Part shown: positions 46,910 to 58,826 of the stretch, one piece after another
Layout of the letters: each line of letters opens with the position of its first letter
How positions within the stretch are numbered: position 1 is the stretch's first letter
Source of the DNA: Sciurus carolinensis
Lineage: Eukaryota; Chordata; Mammalia; Rodentia; Sciuridae
DNA: 64,000 nt
Direction of reading: 5' to 3'
Assembly (NCBI RefSeq): GCF_902686445.1
Contig: NC_062224.1
Span: 18,207,123 to 18,271,122, forward strand
Notes under the pieces: generated by a model
Seen by the model: the letters and a program-made list of their open reading frames with translations, nothing else
What the model was told of the DNA's origin: nothing
Database searches by the model: none
Position numbers and translations under genes: made by a program

Positions 46910-48690
46910 ACAACGACAAAAAAAATTTATTAGGGGACTGAAAATATAATTTCATCTCTGTCTTTGTAATATCTTAAGATTTTTTATTATACTATGAAGA
47001 TTGAATTTGTGGTCAGTTAGGAAACCTGGGACCTACCTCTCAGCACCATTTCCTTCCTACAGTAGTTATTTCTGCTAATCACAAAGCTCCTGAAACCTTA
47101 ATTCTTAATCATCTTATACGAAAAGGTGTTAAATTATTGTACTTCTCAGGATGATTCCTCATCTACAAAATGAACCTTTCTCCCAATACTAATCATCTAT
47201 TTATTCTAGGACTAATACTCAACTGGCCTATTGGGCGACTTGGGTTTTGCCTCCAAGAAGCCTATATCCTCTTTTGTGTATTTGTGCCTTGCTTTACAAG
47301 CCTGCCATTCCTGCCCCCACCTTTGCCTCCCCCACCCAGTTTTCTCATCTTTATTTGGTCTTCTTGCCATTAAATACCTCCTACAACCTTGCCTCTAGTT
47401 GACTGCTTTGTTGAATAGGTCAAGTTTGTAGAGGCTCTAAGTGAAGTCAGAGCATGAATAGGCCCATAAGGCTCTCCTATGAAAGCAGACTTACCTTGAG
47501 ATAGAACCTTAGGCTGCCCTGAGGCCTTCTTCAGCCCTTCACTCCAGTCCTCAAGGAGGGATTACAGGATTGAAGGAAGGAGGAAGTGTGGCAAATATGT
47601 GAACACCTGCTTACTTTTGGAGGATCACAAGGGGGGAAGACCCCAAAGACCAATATAGTTATGAAAATCACTGCATTTTCCAAAATTCAGGAGGCTTTTC
47701 CTTTTATTTTTTTAAAAACATCTATAAACTTCTTGGTGGCTGGCACAGACTCTTATCTTAATATATGGATAATCTTTTGTCATCAGTAACCTATCTTTGT
47801 TATAGTAATTTAATGAATATAGTTGCAACATGGCTAGGAATCTTATTCGGTGTATATTCTTCATGGTTCTCAAAATATCACAGCTCTAAGTGATCTTATT
47901 TTCTTTAGATAAAAGGTGAATGAAGATGAATTACCACCGCATAGCTGATTATCATGCATTTTCTACCTTGATCATCATCATATATTATAAAGAGTGAATT
48001 TGGAGAGATCTCTGGCACTCTGCAACAGTTTTGAATCTAAAAACAATACAAACTTGTAAATCATTTTTCACAAGAGAACAGTAAGTAGTAGTATACAGGT
48101 CAGTGATGAATGTGGTGATAAGATGATAAAGCTTCCCTTAAGAGAAGGGAAATGTGGAAGCTTTTTAAACCGTTAAGACTATTTATAATTCCTTTCAAAT
48201 TATGGCTATTGGTTAGATTTTAGAAATTTCAGGAATAGCGATCATAGTAATTTGGTATGGACTGTGCAAATCAACTTGGAATTAACACTGGGAAGCAGAA
48301 AGCAGAGATTCTTGCAGTTCCTTCTGACTGGCCTGCCTTGTGGTGCTCTCACCAGCTCTGTTGCCTATGCTTGGGTAAAATCATCAATGCTACCTCAGGA
48401 AAATGCAGTGCGAGCATTTTCCATGTTAACCAGTGGTAAAACTACTCTTAAAAACATTAATTCTACTATACTGCACAGATGACTTTTTGTGACATACCCA
48501 AAGGTAAACTAACTGAGGCACCTGAGAAGGTCAAGACATAGGGAATCCTAAGGGAGGAAACAATACTAGTAGTAAAATGCTAAAAAAAAATGTCTTTGAG
48601 GATGTTTTATACCGCACACAGACAACCCTGGAGAGCAGGATTGGTCGGTCCATTTGATAGGTTTCCAAAACCCAAACCAAATAAAACAAA
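46910..48690. other. Intergenic DNA 3' of UPF2, no gene seen
   Basis: Unique-looking, moderately AT-rich. No frame with homology. The (plus-strand) GC-poor stretch beyond the UPF2 cleavage site could contain termination elements, but none can be named. Confidence 0.5.
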
Positions 48691-48694
48691 CCAC

Positions 48695-49976
48695 ACCAAA
48701 TCTAAATTACAACACTTTATTGCAGCATCGGCAAAGGTCAGATTTCTGAAGCTGGTGAAGATTGGGCAGCATTTCCATGTGAAATGTTACAACTTTACAA
48801 GTTTTGTTTCTTACTTAAATCTACATGCAGAAACTGAAACGTGGTAAAAGAAAAATGCAAAATAGCTAGAAAAAAAGATGTAATCAAGTTGTAGCATACA
48901 GATGTGCTCTTTAACTAAATTTACTATGCCTATTGGAAAGCAAACGAAAGACAACTATCCTAATAAATTAACAGATTGTCAGAAACAGACTAAGAACCCT
49001 CTTTTCTATTTAGTGGGGGGAAAACAAAACAACAAAACAAAACGAAAACAAAAGCAAAAGAAAAGCTCTACTTGTTTCCATATTTTGTTTAGAGACAGAG
49101 GCTGTAAACCCATGAAGGTCAACAAAATATTCTGATCTATTTCTTGTTGTCCTTCGTTCATTTTCTGTGACATGCTGACTGGCACGTTTTGTTTTCAATG
49201 ATACTTACAATGGGCTCAACTATATCCCTGTTCTTAGGCTGGTATCAGACTTGTCTAAGCCATCTGAATGAATGTTCTTTGTACTAATGTCTTCACATTT
49301 TTCTTTCACTCTAATAGGCAATTTTATATCACTGGCTCTGATGGATAAAGCAGATTTTTCTCCCTCATCCCTTGTTCCTTTTGAAACAAATTCCTAAACA
49401 AAAGCCTTCCTGGTGGATTATCTGGTATTTAGATATCTTTCATCATTTTGTTGTCCTGCATGTAAGTTTTTACTAGAAGATTTTACTGCTTGCTCTATAC
49501 TTTTCTACTGTAGTCCTGGAGCCCCCAAATGTATCTTCTTCCAACATGGGATGTTCGATTCAGAGACACTGTAACTCAAATCAAGTTCAAAACTCAAGTT
49601 CATTTCCCCCATACCATTATCATCGCAACCATTTCTTCTCTGGCTCAGTCATCTCATTGCTGCTCTTCCTGGTGTAACTGCTCAGTAGTCAAGTGAACCA
49701 TCTCATTTCTTGACTGCCATTCTCAAGAGAAGATTAACCCTCACGTGATTTCCATTACAAAAGGCCTTTTCCGCCTTGTCTGGAAGCGTGGGCTTGTTCC
49801 GGTGTTGGCAGAGGCTGCTGTTTCTGCCTCATGGCCCCAGCCTGTCCCAGGTTTAGATTCGCAACTCTCTAGACCGACATGCTGAGATGTGTCCACTGCT
49901 CTCATTCAATTGCTGGAGGACTCCACTATCCACAACATCAGATACAGGACCTAATGAAATGACACGTGCTGCTGGA
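48695..49976 (-). other. UPF2: UPF2 3' UTR
   Basis: Minus-strand sequence directly after the TGA at 49979-49977, ending about 20 bases past an AATAAA (48721-48716). It is free of SINE and L1 insertions, in contrast to the introns and flanks, which fits a retained UTR. The length of about 1.28 kb is inferred from the poly(A) signal. Confidence 0.8.
48716..48721 (-). terminator. UPF2: Probable UPF2 poly(A) signal
   Basis: AATAAA on the minus strand within tgcaataaagtgttgtaatt, followed by a T/G-rich stretch (tttggtgtggtttgtttta, complement of about 48668-48690), the usual downstream element. Confidence 0.75.
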
Positions 49977-49986
49977 TCAACGTCTC
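49977..49986 (-). CDS. UPF2: UPF2 terminal exon, coding part (last ten bases)
   Basis: The acceptor gtacctttag ends at 49987. The first base completes an AGG with the AG of the previous exon, followed by AGA CGT TGA, giving the C-terminus Gly-Gly-Arg-Arg-Arg-stop that I remember for UPF2. The stop codon therefore sits within the last exon, ten bases past the last junction, as expected for an mRNA that must itself escape nonsense-mediated decay. The rest of the exon is the 3' UTR. Confidence 0.93.
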
Positions 49987-50262
49987 CTAAAGGTACAAAC
50001 AGGGTGATGTTAGAGACCTTACTGCTGCAGGGAAAAGATGGGGCAAGAAAGTGTTTCTCAAATACTACTAACTATCATCTGGTGAATTCTCTAAGAGCAA
50101 AACAGGAACAATTCTGACATTAACTGCCAGGGGTGGCTTCTGTATCTTCTCTGTGACTAACTGCTAAAGTGTCAAGAATTCGGTTTGTGTTATGGTTGAA
50201 TTGTGTATCCTCAAAATTCACTTGTTGAACTTGAACCCCCAGTACCTCAAAATGTGACTTTA

Positions 50263-50387
50263 GGGGCTGGGGTTGTAGCTCAGTGGTAGAGCGCTTGCCT
50301 AGCACGACTAACGCACTGGGTTCAATTCTTAGCACTGTGTGTAAATAAAATAAAGGTCTACTGACAACTAAAAAAAAAAAAAATTTT
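50263..50387 (+). mobile_element. ID SINE in the LTR, perfect target duplication
   Basis: A near-consensus copy beginning ggggctggggttgtagctca with B box gggttcaattc and a long A-rich tail. The 13-bp repeat aaatgtgacttta at 50250-50262 and 50388-50400 is LTR sequence, so the insertion is younger than the LTR. Confidence 0.94.
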
Positions 50388-50502
50388 AAATGTGACTTTA
50401 TTTGGAAACAGAGTTGTTGCAGATGTAATTAGTTAAGATGACGCCATAGTGCAGTAGGGTGGGTTCGTGATTCAATATTATGACTATGTCCTTATGCACA
50501 GG

Positions 50503-50572
50503 ATGGGAATGTACCTCAGCAGCAAGAGTGCTTGCCTATATGTAAGAGGCCCTGTGTTCAATTACCAGTACT

Positions 50573-50605
<33 letters not shown>

Positions 50606-50630
50606 AAGGAAGAAAGAAAAAAAAAATAAG
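50503..50630 (+). mobile_element. Second ID SINE in the LTR, long A-rich tail
   Basis: 'gatgggaatgtacctcagcagcaagagtgcttgcc' and gtgttcaattaccagtactg are a more diverged ID unit, followed by an A tract with g interruptions (50575-50628). The LTR resumes at gcacacgcacacag. Confidence 0.83.
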
Positions 50631-51377
50631 GCACACGCACACAGAAGAATGTAATGTGAAGAAGAAGGCAGAGATGCAGAGATCAGAGTGATGCATCTAT
50701 AAGCCAATGAAAACCAAAGACTGCCAGCAAACTCCAGGAGCCAGAAAGGAGGCCTGGAACAGCCTTCCTTATAGCCTCAGACTCCTCTGTCTCAGCTTTC
50801 CTGCCATCAAAACTTTAAGACAAAGAACTCCTGTGGTTTAAGTCATTCAGTCTATGGCACTTTGCTAGAGAAGTGAAAAGTAAACTCATACAGTTTGTTT
50901 TAAACAGAGCAAGTTACATGAGCAAGACAATTTCAAGAAATAAAATGCAATTATAGAAAAGTATATCCTTAGCTGTCTGTATCCATAACTCTTCCAGAAC
51001 TGAGGTGAATGTGAAAAAGCATCAAGGATACAATCATGCCCCCAAAGAAAGAATGAGAAGATGCAAGTTTCTCCTGAAGTCAAAACACAGCAGCTGTCTA
51101 AAACAGAATACTTTAAATAAACAGTGGTTGACAAGAAAAAATACTGAAAATCTTTGCTAAGTAAGATATGCTTCTATCACTAGTTATAGTGTAGGGTGTC
51201 TGTCACGTGACTGGCTTGTAGGCAATTACTCTAAATGATTAAAAAACTAAGAGCTTAAAAAGCACTTACAATAATACATTCTGGATTATATGTTATTCTA
51301 TGAAGTATTCAACACCAAAACTATAACTTATTTATCCATACAGTAAGGGCAGAGATATTCTTAAAAAAAAGAAAAAA

Positions 51378-51512
51378 GCAAGCTGGATGCAGTACCATGT
51401 GCTCGCAGTGTCAGGCACTTGTAAACTAGAGGCAGGAACATCTCAAGCTTAAGAGTTTGAGACCAGCCTGGGCAATACATCAAGACCCCATCTCAAAATG
51501 AAAGCAAAACAT
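51378..51512 (+). mobile_element. B1-like SINE monomer, old
   Basis: 'agctggatgcagtaccatgtgct', 'aagagtttgagaccagcctgggcaata' and accccatctcaaaatgaaag in order. Diverged; no ID half. Confidence 0.75.
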
Positions 51513-51579
51513 AATGAAAATAACAAACAAACAAAAAAGCCACCAAAACAAAGCAAAAACCTGACAGCATAAACTCTTG

Positions 51580-51700
51580 CTATTCTAATTGTGATCTGCA
51601 CACCAGCAGATTTGACATTACCTGGGAGTTTGACAAAAACGAATCAGAACCTACCTTTTGAGTCCAGATGATTCATACATATTTTAAAAGTTTGAAAAGC
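51580..51700 (+). mobile_element. MER5-like hAT relic
   Basis: 'ctaattgtgatctgcacaccagcagatttgacattacctgggagtttg' resembles the MER5 consensus; the terminal inverted repeats are not both recognisable. Confidence 0.5.
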
Positions 51701-52659
51701 ACCAGAATAATCTATATGAATTTGTAGCATCTAAACCATGTAAGCAGTAATACTTGCCAAAGATGCAAAGTTTGTTTTTCAACACTACTGAAGAAGAAAA
51801 CAACCTTGTTCTGCACTACAGAAAACCTGAAGAATAATTTTACTTAGAGCACTACTGCTTACTCATTGAAAACAAATACCTGTAATTTGTTAAAAGGCTT
51901 AAGTTTTAATTTACATTCCTCTGATTAGATCCTCTGGTTAGAAAACATAAAAATCATCATAAATACTAAGAGTCTACCAACATCCACAAGTAAAAAAAAT
52001 TTCAACTACTTTAATAACTAGTTTTCAAACTAATTTACCTTTAACTGACACCTAATATTACCAATGTTAATTGATTTTTTAATAAAAGCACCAGTCGCAT
52101 TAACAATCAACTTGAAAACGGTTCCTCACATTTACTCATAGACTCACGGTTCCCCGCTTCCCACAGGACCCCACCTCTGGCGTGTTCTCCTTAAGCTACT
52201 GATGATGCAACTACTCCATACATCCACTAAAGCTAAGACTGGCCCAAGGTAAACAGAAGAAAATAAAGAGTCAATCACCATTCCATTCCATCAGTTTGTT
52301 TTTCAAATGACTGTATTTTTTCACTTAAAGTAAGTTTAAAAGTGGCAAAGAACATGTGGTACTCCAAAAGGCTCAAAAACTCATGTTTATGTATTTGACT
52401 GTTCTATAATGCTTAACCATACCTATGTTTCAGAAACACTGGCTATGAAAATAGCATTCATTATTCTTTACAGAGTGCCATTCATAAAGATGATGGACAG
52501 GTTAGGATTTTTTTTTTTAAAGTTACAATTTTAAGACAAGATTTAAAACAGGTTGAAAGGTTAGCTCAAGGGTTGGAACTCACAAAAATAGAAAACAACT
52601 TGGGAGCAGAACTGAAAGAAGTTTATTAAATGACTAAATGTAGACTGTAAATAGTTCCT

Positions 52660-53170
52660 TTGTCCATTCAACAAATATTTACTGAGCATCTTCTAAGTGC
52701 CAGGCACTAAGAGCTATGAAGGATATAATGGAAAACAAGATTAAGATGCAGTCCCTGCCCCTACGGTCTTTAGTCTCATGGAGGATGGAGATAAGCCAGC
52801 AGGTAACTAAGTAGGACACAGTCTATGGAAATACAGTGAGTTAAGGCAATGTACTCTCACTGACCTATGTCAGAGTTTTAAGAATACCAGTTGGGTCTCA
52901 GGGTGCAGCAGGAGTTATCCAGGGAGAAAAGCAGGAGAGTGCTCCACAGAAAGGCAAAAAACCAAGTTAATTAAAATACCAGCTTGGTTGCGGGGGAAAG
53001 GAATTGCAAGAGATGAAGCCAATAATGTAAGTATAGGCATATATGTCATACCTTGCTAGCCAAGCTGAGGAACTGGGAGTTTATTCTATGAGCCATAAGG
53101 AGCCACTAATGAGTTTTAAGCAGAGTCAGATGGCAGATTTGCATCTTAGAAAGAACACTGAGAATGGATT
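52660..53170 (+). repeat. Ancient mammal-wide interspersed repeat, family unassigned
   Basis: 'tcaacaaatatttactgagcatcttctaagtgccaggcacta', 'cagtccctgcccctacggtctttagtctcatggagg' and 'gagttttaagcagagtcagatggc' belong to a very common old mammalian repeat that I recognise but cannot name with certainty. Confidence 0.55.
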
Positions 53171-54544
53171 GAAAGGGGTTGAAACAGACTAAGAAGTAGA
53201 TGAGGTAACTGCAGTTATCCACACTTGATCTTACCCAAAGGCCAAGAAGGAATCACAGCAGTAATCTAAATGTGAGGTGATGGTGGCTTGATCTAGAGTC
53301 TTGGCCATGGGGTGGAATAAAACAGGCACCTATGAGAACAATTTAGTATTGGAATGCAGAGAGTTATTACCCAGAGTGGGGAATTGAGGAAGGAGAAGTC
53401 CAACATGAAACCCTCTTTCCTAGTATGGACACTGGGGTGGGTACCGCTTTTGTTCACTAAGCTAGAATAGGGATGGACAGGGCACACACTGAGGTTTCTG
53501 TTTTGAAGAGGCACACCTGGACAGGCAGAAAACTCAAGTGTGAGGTCTGGGCTGGAGATCTCGACAGTAATGGAGTCATGGAAAGGATGATACCCCTTAC
53601 AGATAGCAGAAGGAAAGAAAAAGACAGGACTGAACCCAAGGGATCTGGACATCTATAGGTAAGGGATGTGCACAAAGGAACTGGAAGTCAGGTAGGAATC
53701 AGAGGGGTCAGAGAAAAGGGAAAAGCCGGAAGCGAGAAGTCACAGAAGCAAAATGAAAGAGTATGTGGAAGAAAACAGGAAGACCCACAATGAACTGCTA
53801 CTAAAACAATGCTCAAGAGATGGAAGGGACCCAGAGAAGGCAGTTTGAGTGGAAAAGGTAGGGTAAGTCACACAATGTGGGAGGAAAGGAAAAGAGCAAA
53901 TGTGGCTGGTTCTTTCCAAAGGGAAATTAAAGGAAGAGAAATGGAAAAACAGAAAGTTAAAGAATTTTGAAAGATGACTGAATAACACTGGTAGAAAACT
54001 GAGAAGGGTATATCACATATACATCTATTGGAGTAATTATGTTTACACATCTGTTTCTCCATTTTTATCTTTGTTCCCTACTGCCTGAGAAATGCTTTGA
54101 ACAAACAGCATAAATGACATATTTGAATAAATAGAAATAAATAGGACAGAATTTCAAGTACATATAGTTTGTTTTCTCACTGGACTCTAATGAGGATTTT
54201 CTTCTCCTTTTTAATTTTTTGTAATGAAGGGCTGGACCTGGTAGGTACCAGATGAATATATGCTACTGAAGATACCCATTATGTCATCAAACTTCATACT
54301 TATGGATTCTGTAAGAATTCTGACACTCCCACATTTAAAAATTAAAAAAAAGATACGAATATCTGAATTGAGAAGGAATTAGATATAAATGAAAACAATG
54401 TGCTATTAAGAGATGTTATAATGCAATATGGAAATGTGAAACTGATAAAAATATCAAGATAAAATATTCTAATATTTTTGGTTTCTGATGACAAGAGGGA
54501 ACATGCATTATCAAAAACACTATAGCACATATTTAAAGCTGTCT

Positions 54545-54650
54545 TTTTTTTTTGAGGGGGGGTGAGGGTAGACTGGGATCAAACCCAGGGCTTCACACAT
54601 GCTAGATAAATGCTTTTACCACTAAGCTACATAACCAATGCCTAAAGCTA
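54545..54650 (-). mobile_element. ID SINE, old
   Basis: Minus strand: T-run, gggatcaaacccagggcttc, then the diverged A box complement at about 54615-54632. Confidence 0.8.
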
Positions 54651-54661
54651 CTTTTTAAGAT

Positions 54662-54876
54662 TATTTTTTTTGAGGGGTGTGGGGTACCCGGGATTGAACC
54701 TAGGGGTACTTAACCACTGAGCCACATCCCCAGCCCTTTTTTGTATTTTATTTAGAGACAGGGTTTCACTGAGTTGCTTAGGACTTCGCTAAGTCCTGGC
54801 TTTGTTCTCATGATCCTCTTGCCTCAGCCTCCCAAGCCACTGGGATTACAAGCATGCACCACCATGCCTGGCTCAT
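54662..54876 (-). mobile_element. Dimeric B1-ID (MEN-type) SINE
   Basis: Minus strand: ID half (gggattgaacctaggggtac, gagccacatccccagccc), linker ttttgtattttatttagaga, and B1-like half to gcaccaccatgcctggct with a short internal deletion. Confidence 0.9.
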
Positions 54877-55107
54877 ATTCATGGTTAAAGCTACTTTTAA
54901 AAAATGCAAAAGTAAGAAATTAACATTTGTCATTGACTGTTAAGCTAACTAGTTTGTACATTTAGCAGCAATAAAACAGGTTTCAACAGAATTTTGCTAA
55001 TCTTTAGGCTTCTGTCTATAAGTATAATCCAGAATTCTCTAATTTATTCATATGGATATTAGAAAAAAATGAACAGCCAAAAGAGAAGCAAGTAAAGACT
55101 GTTTTAC

Positions 55108-55228
55108 CTCCCACCAGTCTTAAAGATTAGATCTGCATTAGGCGCTCCCTTTGGATGCTGGTAACGAGGCCGCCGCTCACGATTGGTGTTTGCTGGAGCT
55201 GGGCGCTGAGCAAGAGACTGCAACATTT
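55108..55228 (-). CDS. UPF2: UPF2 penultimate exon
   Basis: A 121-bp exon encoding a split Glu, 39 full codons and two bases of an Arg codon. Translation begins MLQSLAQRPAPANTNRERRP and ends NADLIFKTGG. This is the basic, Arg-rich tail of UPF2 after its UPF1-binding region. The acceptor gctcctaatcacag ends at 55229 and the donor is GGGAG/gtaaaac at 55108/55107. The frame joins exactly to the exons on both sides. UPF2 is the cytoplasmic adaptor of nonsense-mediated mRNA decay; it bridges the exon-junction-complex protein UPF3 and the helicase UPF1. Confidence 0.97.
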
Positions 55229-55544
55229 CTGTGATTAGGAGCAAAAGAGAAAACGCTGTTAACTCTTACAAATGTACACCTCGATGAAGCAAATAAAATG
55301 TTAGGGAGATCAAGTTTATCAGCCTATTATCAGGTAAGTGACTACAGAAAAATGACCATTATACAAACTACCATGATTACAAAGTACTAAAAGAATCTAT
55401 CAAGAGATGAGAATCTTTTAATATCCAGTGTTCCCAATAGTGAATTTGCTCATTACATAAGTGTCTTAAGAGACAGTTAAAAAGCCTAAGAGGCAGTATA
55501 GAATGACAGCTAATAATATAGTGTTTGGAGAGAGTTTACATTGG

Positions 55545-55715
55545 TTAAAATCCCAGGTCTGCCAATTACTAGTTAATGGTTCAGATTCCCTAAATATAAA
55601 ATGTAGATAATAATGACATTCATTGCACAGAAGTGTTGCAAGGATAACATACTTTGAAAGAAACACATAAAACAGTGTTTGGTCATAGTAGGTACAGTTA
55701 ACCATTTTTATTAAA
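55545..55715 (+). repeat. MIR SINE relic
   Basis: 'aaatcccaggtctgccaattactag', 'gattccctaaatataaaatgtagataataa', gttgcaaggataacatactt and tggtcatagtaggtacagtt follow the MIR order in the plus orientation. Confidence 0.75.
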
Positions 55716-55769
55716 AATGTTGCACATGAATTGGGAGAGGAGATTCTGGAAGTGGGATTAAAAACCACA

Positions 55770-58060
55770 AATTATTGATAAAATACAGCACCCCTTCATG
55801 CTCAAAACACTAGAAAAAATAGGGATAGTGGGAACATTCCTTAACATTGTAAAGGCCATCTATGCTAAGCCCATGGCTAATATCATTCTAAAAGGTGAAA
55901 AGCTGAAAGCATTCCCCCTAAAAACTGGAACAAGGCAGGGATGCCCTCTTTCACCACTTCTATTCAATATCGTCCTTGAAACTCTAACTAGAGCAGTTAG
56001 ACAGACCAAAGAAATTAAAGGGATATGAAGAGGAAAAGAACTCAAACTATCCCTATTTGTTGATGATATGATTATATACTTAGAGGAACCAGGAAATTCC
56101 ACCAGAAAACTTTCAGAACTCATAAGTGAATTCAGTAAAGTAGCGGGATATAAGATCAATGCACATAAATCTAATGCATTTTTATACATAAGTGATGAAT
56201 CTTCAGAAAGAGAAATTAGGACAACTACCCCATTCACAGTAGCATCGAAAAAAATAAAATACTTGGGAATCAATCTCACAAAAGAGGTGAAAGACCTCTA
56301 CAATGAGAACTACAGAACACTAAAGAAAGAAATTAAAGAAAACCTTAGAAGATGGAAAGATCTCCCATGTTCTTGGATAGGAAGAATTAATATTGTCAAA
56401 ATGGCTATACTACCAAAAGTGCTATACAGATTCAATGCAATTCCAATTAAAATCCCAATGATGTACTTTACAGAAATAGAGCAAGCAATTATGAAATTCA
56501 TCTGGAAGAATAAAAAACCCAGAATAGCTAAAGCAATCCTTGGCAGAAAGAGTGAAGCAGGGGGTATCGCAATACCAGATCTTCAACTCTACTACAAAGC
56601 AACAGTAACAAAAACGGCATGGTATTGGTACCAAAATAGAAAGGTGGATCAATGGTACAGAATAGAGGACACGGACACAAACCTAAATAAATACAATTTT
56701 CTCATACTAGACAAAGGGGCCAAAATATGCAATGGAGAAAAGATAGCCTCTTCAACAAATGGTGCTGGGAGAATTGGAAATCCATATGCAACAGAATGAA
56801 ACTAAACCCATATCTCTCACCATGAACGAAACTAAACTCAAAATGGATTAAGGACCTTGGAATCAGACCAAAGACCTTGCATCTTATAGAAGAAAAAGTA
56901 GGTCCAGAGCTTCAACATGTCGGCTTAGGACCAGACTTCCTCAACAGGACTCCCATAGCACAAGAAATAAAAACAAGAATCAATAACTGGGATAGATTCA
57001 AACTAAAAAGCTTTCTCTCAGCAAAGGAAACTATCAGCAATGCGAAGAAAGAGCCTACAGAGTGGGAGAAAATCTTTGCCAATCATACTTCAGATAGAGC
57101 ACTAATCTCCAGAATCTATAAAGAACTCAAAAAACTCTACACCAAGAATGCAAATAATCCAATCGACAAATGGGCTAAGGAAATGAATAGACACTTCACA
57201 GAAGATCTACAAGCAATCAACAAACATATGGAAAAATATTCAACATCTCTAGTAATAAGAGAAATGCAAATCAAAACCACCCTAAGATTCCATCTCACCC
57301 CAATTAGAATGGTGATTATCAAGAATACAAACAACAACAGGTATTGGCGAGGATGTGGGGAGAAAGGTACACTCATACATTGCTGGTGGGGTTGCAAATT
57401 AGTGCAGCCACTCTGGAAAGCAGTGTGGAGACTCCTTAGAAAACTTGGAATGGAACCACCATTTGACCCAGCTATCCCACTCCTTGGCCTATACCCAAAG
57501 GACTTAAAATCAGCATACTACAGAGATACAGCCACATCAATGTTCATAGCAGCTCAATTCACAATAGCTAGATTGTGGAACCAACCTAGATGCCCTTCAA
57601 TTGATGAATGGATAAAGAAATTGTGGTATATATAGACAATGGAATATTACTCAGCCATAAAGAACGAATAAAATTACAGAATTTGCTGGTAAATGGATGA
57701 AGTTGGAAAATATCATGCTAGGTGAAATAGGACAAGCCCTAAAAACCAAAGGTCAAATGTTTTCTCTGGTAAGTGGAAGATTATACATAATGAGGTGGGG
57801 TGGTGGGGTGCAGTGGGAAGAGAAGAATGAAGGCACTTTGGATGGTGTAGAGGAAAATGGGGTGGGAGCGGGTGGGGGACAGAAAGACAGTAGAATGAAA
57901 CAGACAGTATTACCCTGTGTATATGTATGATTACATGAATGATGTGAATCTACATTGTGTACAACCATAGAAATGAAAAGTTGTACCTCATTTATGTACA
58001 ATGAATCAAAATGCAGTCTGTAAAAATTAAAAAAAAATTTTAATAAAAAAAAAAGTGGAA
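55770..58060 (+). pseudogene. 5'-truncated L1, ORF2 C-terminal half, broken
   Basis: The copy starts within the ORF2 reverse-transcriptase domain. The frame shows [19 protein letters not shown] at about 55929-55985, an in-frame TGA at 56026-56028, then the catalytic box as [11 protein letters not shown] (usual L1: FADD) near 56056-56088, and stays open to 56799. A frame change follows, and the C-terminal part is open at 56877-57635, with the Cys-rich signature [17 protein letters not shown] near 57343-57393. After the stop comes the 3' UTR and an A-rich tail to about 58060. It is antisense to UPF2. It cannot make a full ORF2 protein because the endonuclease half is missing and the frame is broken. 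Confidence 0.93.
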
Positions 58061-58596
58061 AAAAATGTGGGAAAAAAACCTCACACAAATTATTTATTTA
58101 TATAACACTCTCGTATAAAGAGCAGTCTGTTCAATCAGTGCTATATAAATAGCTGCTTTCTGGCTCTAAAATCTGGACACTACAGGAATACCAAAAGGTT
58201 GGCTTATGAAATATCCATGAATTCTGTAAGGTTCCAATTAACCCAAGAACACTGGCTATGTATACATATAATTAAGAGTCCTAATTTGAATATGTGCTCA
58301 AATCTGAAGGAAGATAGACGAGGTCCTCAAGACCAGGACTCCAAACAGACAAATTTAGTGTTTGTTGAATTAATTTCCACAATTGGCTAGCAATGTAAAG
58401 CAATTAAAAATTATCTCACTTGCAAACACAGCTAACAGCAGGATCTAACTGAATTATGGAGTTAGAAAAATAAGATGAAAATTTATTATTATTTTACAAA
58501 TAAATGAGAGAAAGTGGAGATAGAATAAAAGAATAAAAGTTACCTAATATAAACATATACAAATGTATGAAAAAAGAATAGCAACTTTGATAACTA

Positions 58597-58826
58597 TATT
58601 TGAATGTTTTCTCTGATAAGTGGATGATGATACATAATGGGGGGTGGGACAAGAGGGTAAGAGAAGAAAAGACAGCAGAATGAGACAGACATCATTACCC
58701 TATGTACATGTATGATTATACGAATGGTGTGAATCTACATCGTGCACAACTATAGAAACAAAAAGTTGGATCCCATTTGTGTACAACGAATCAAAATGCA
58801 GTCTATAAAAATAAATAAAATTTTAA
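58597..58826 (+). mobile_element. Very short L1 3' tail with 26-bp target duplication
   Basis: Only L1 3' UTR sequence (from tttgaatgttttctctgata context to the A-rich end). The flanks are 58571-58596 and 58827-58852, 26-bp copies differing at one base (gaatagcaacttt versus gaacagcaacttt). It ends 58 bp before the splice donor of the UPF2 exon at 58911. Confidence 0.9.

Larger units (their letters stand above)
50189..50890 (+). mobile_element. MLT1-type MaLR LTR carrying two nested ID SINEs
   Basis: The LTR pieces read 'gttatggttgaattgtgtatcctcaaaattc', 'aacccccagtacctcaaaatgtgacttta', tttggaaacagagttgttgc, 'ggcagagatgcagagatcagagtgatgcatctataagcc' and 'gtggtttaagtcattcagtctatggcactttgctag', in the order of an MLT1 LTR. 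Two ID insertions interrupt it at 50263-50387 and about 50503-50630. Non-coding; antisense to UPF2. Confidence 0.82.
49988..55107 (-). other. UPF2: Terminal UPF2 intron
   Basis: Donor gtaaaac at 55107, acceptor cctttag at 49987. It holds a MaLR-type LTR with two nested ID SINEs, a B1 monomer, a hAT relic, an ancient interspersed repeat, an ID and a dimeric SINE. No extra exon was recognised. Confidence 0.85.
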
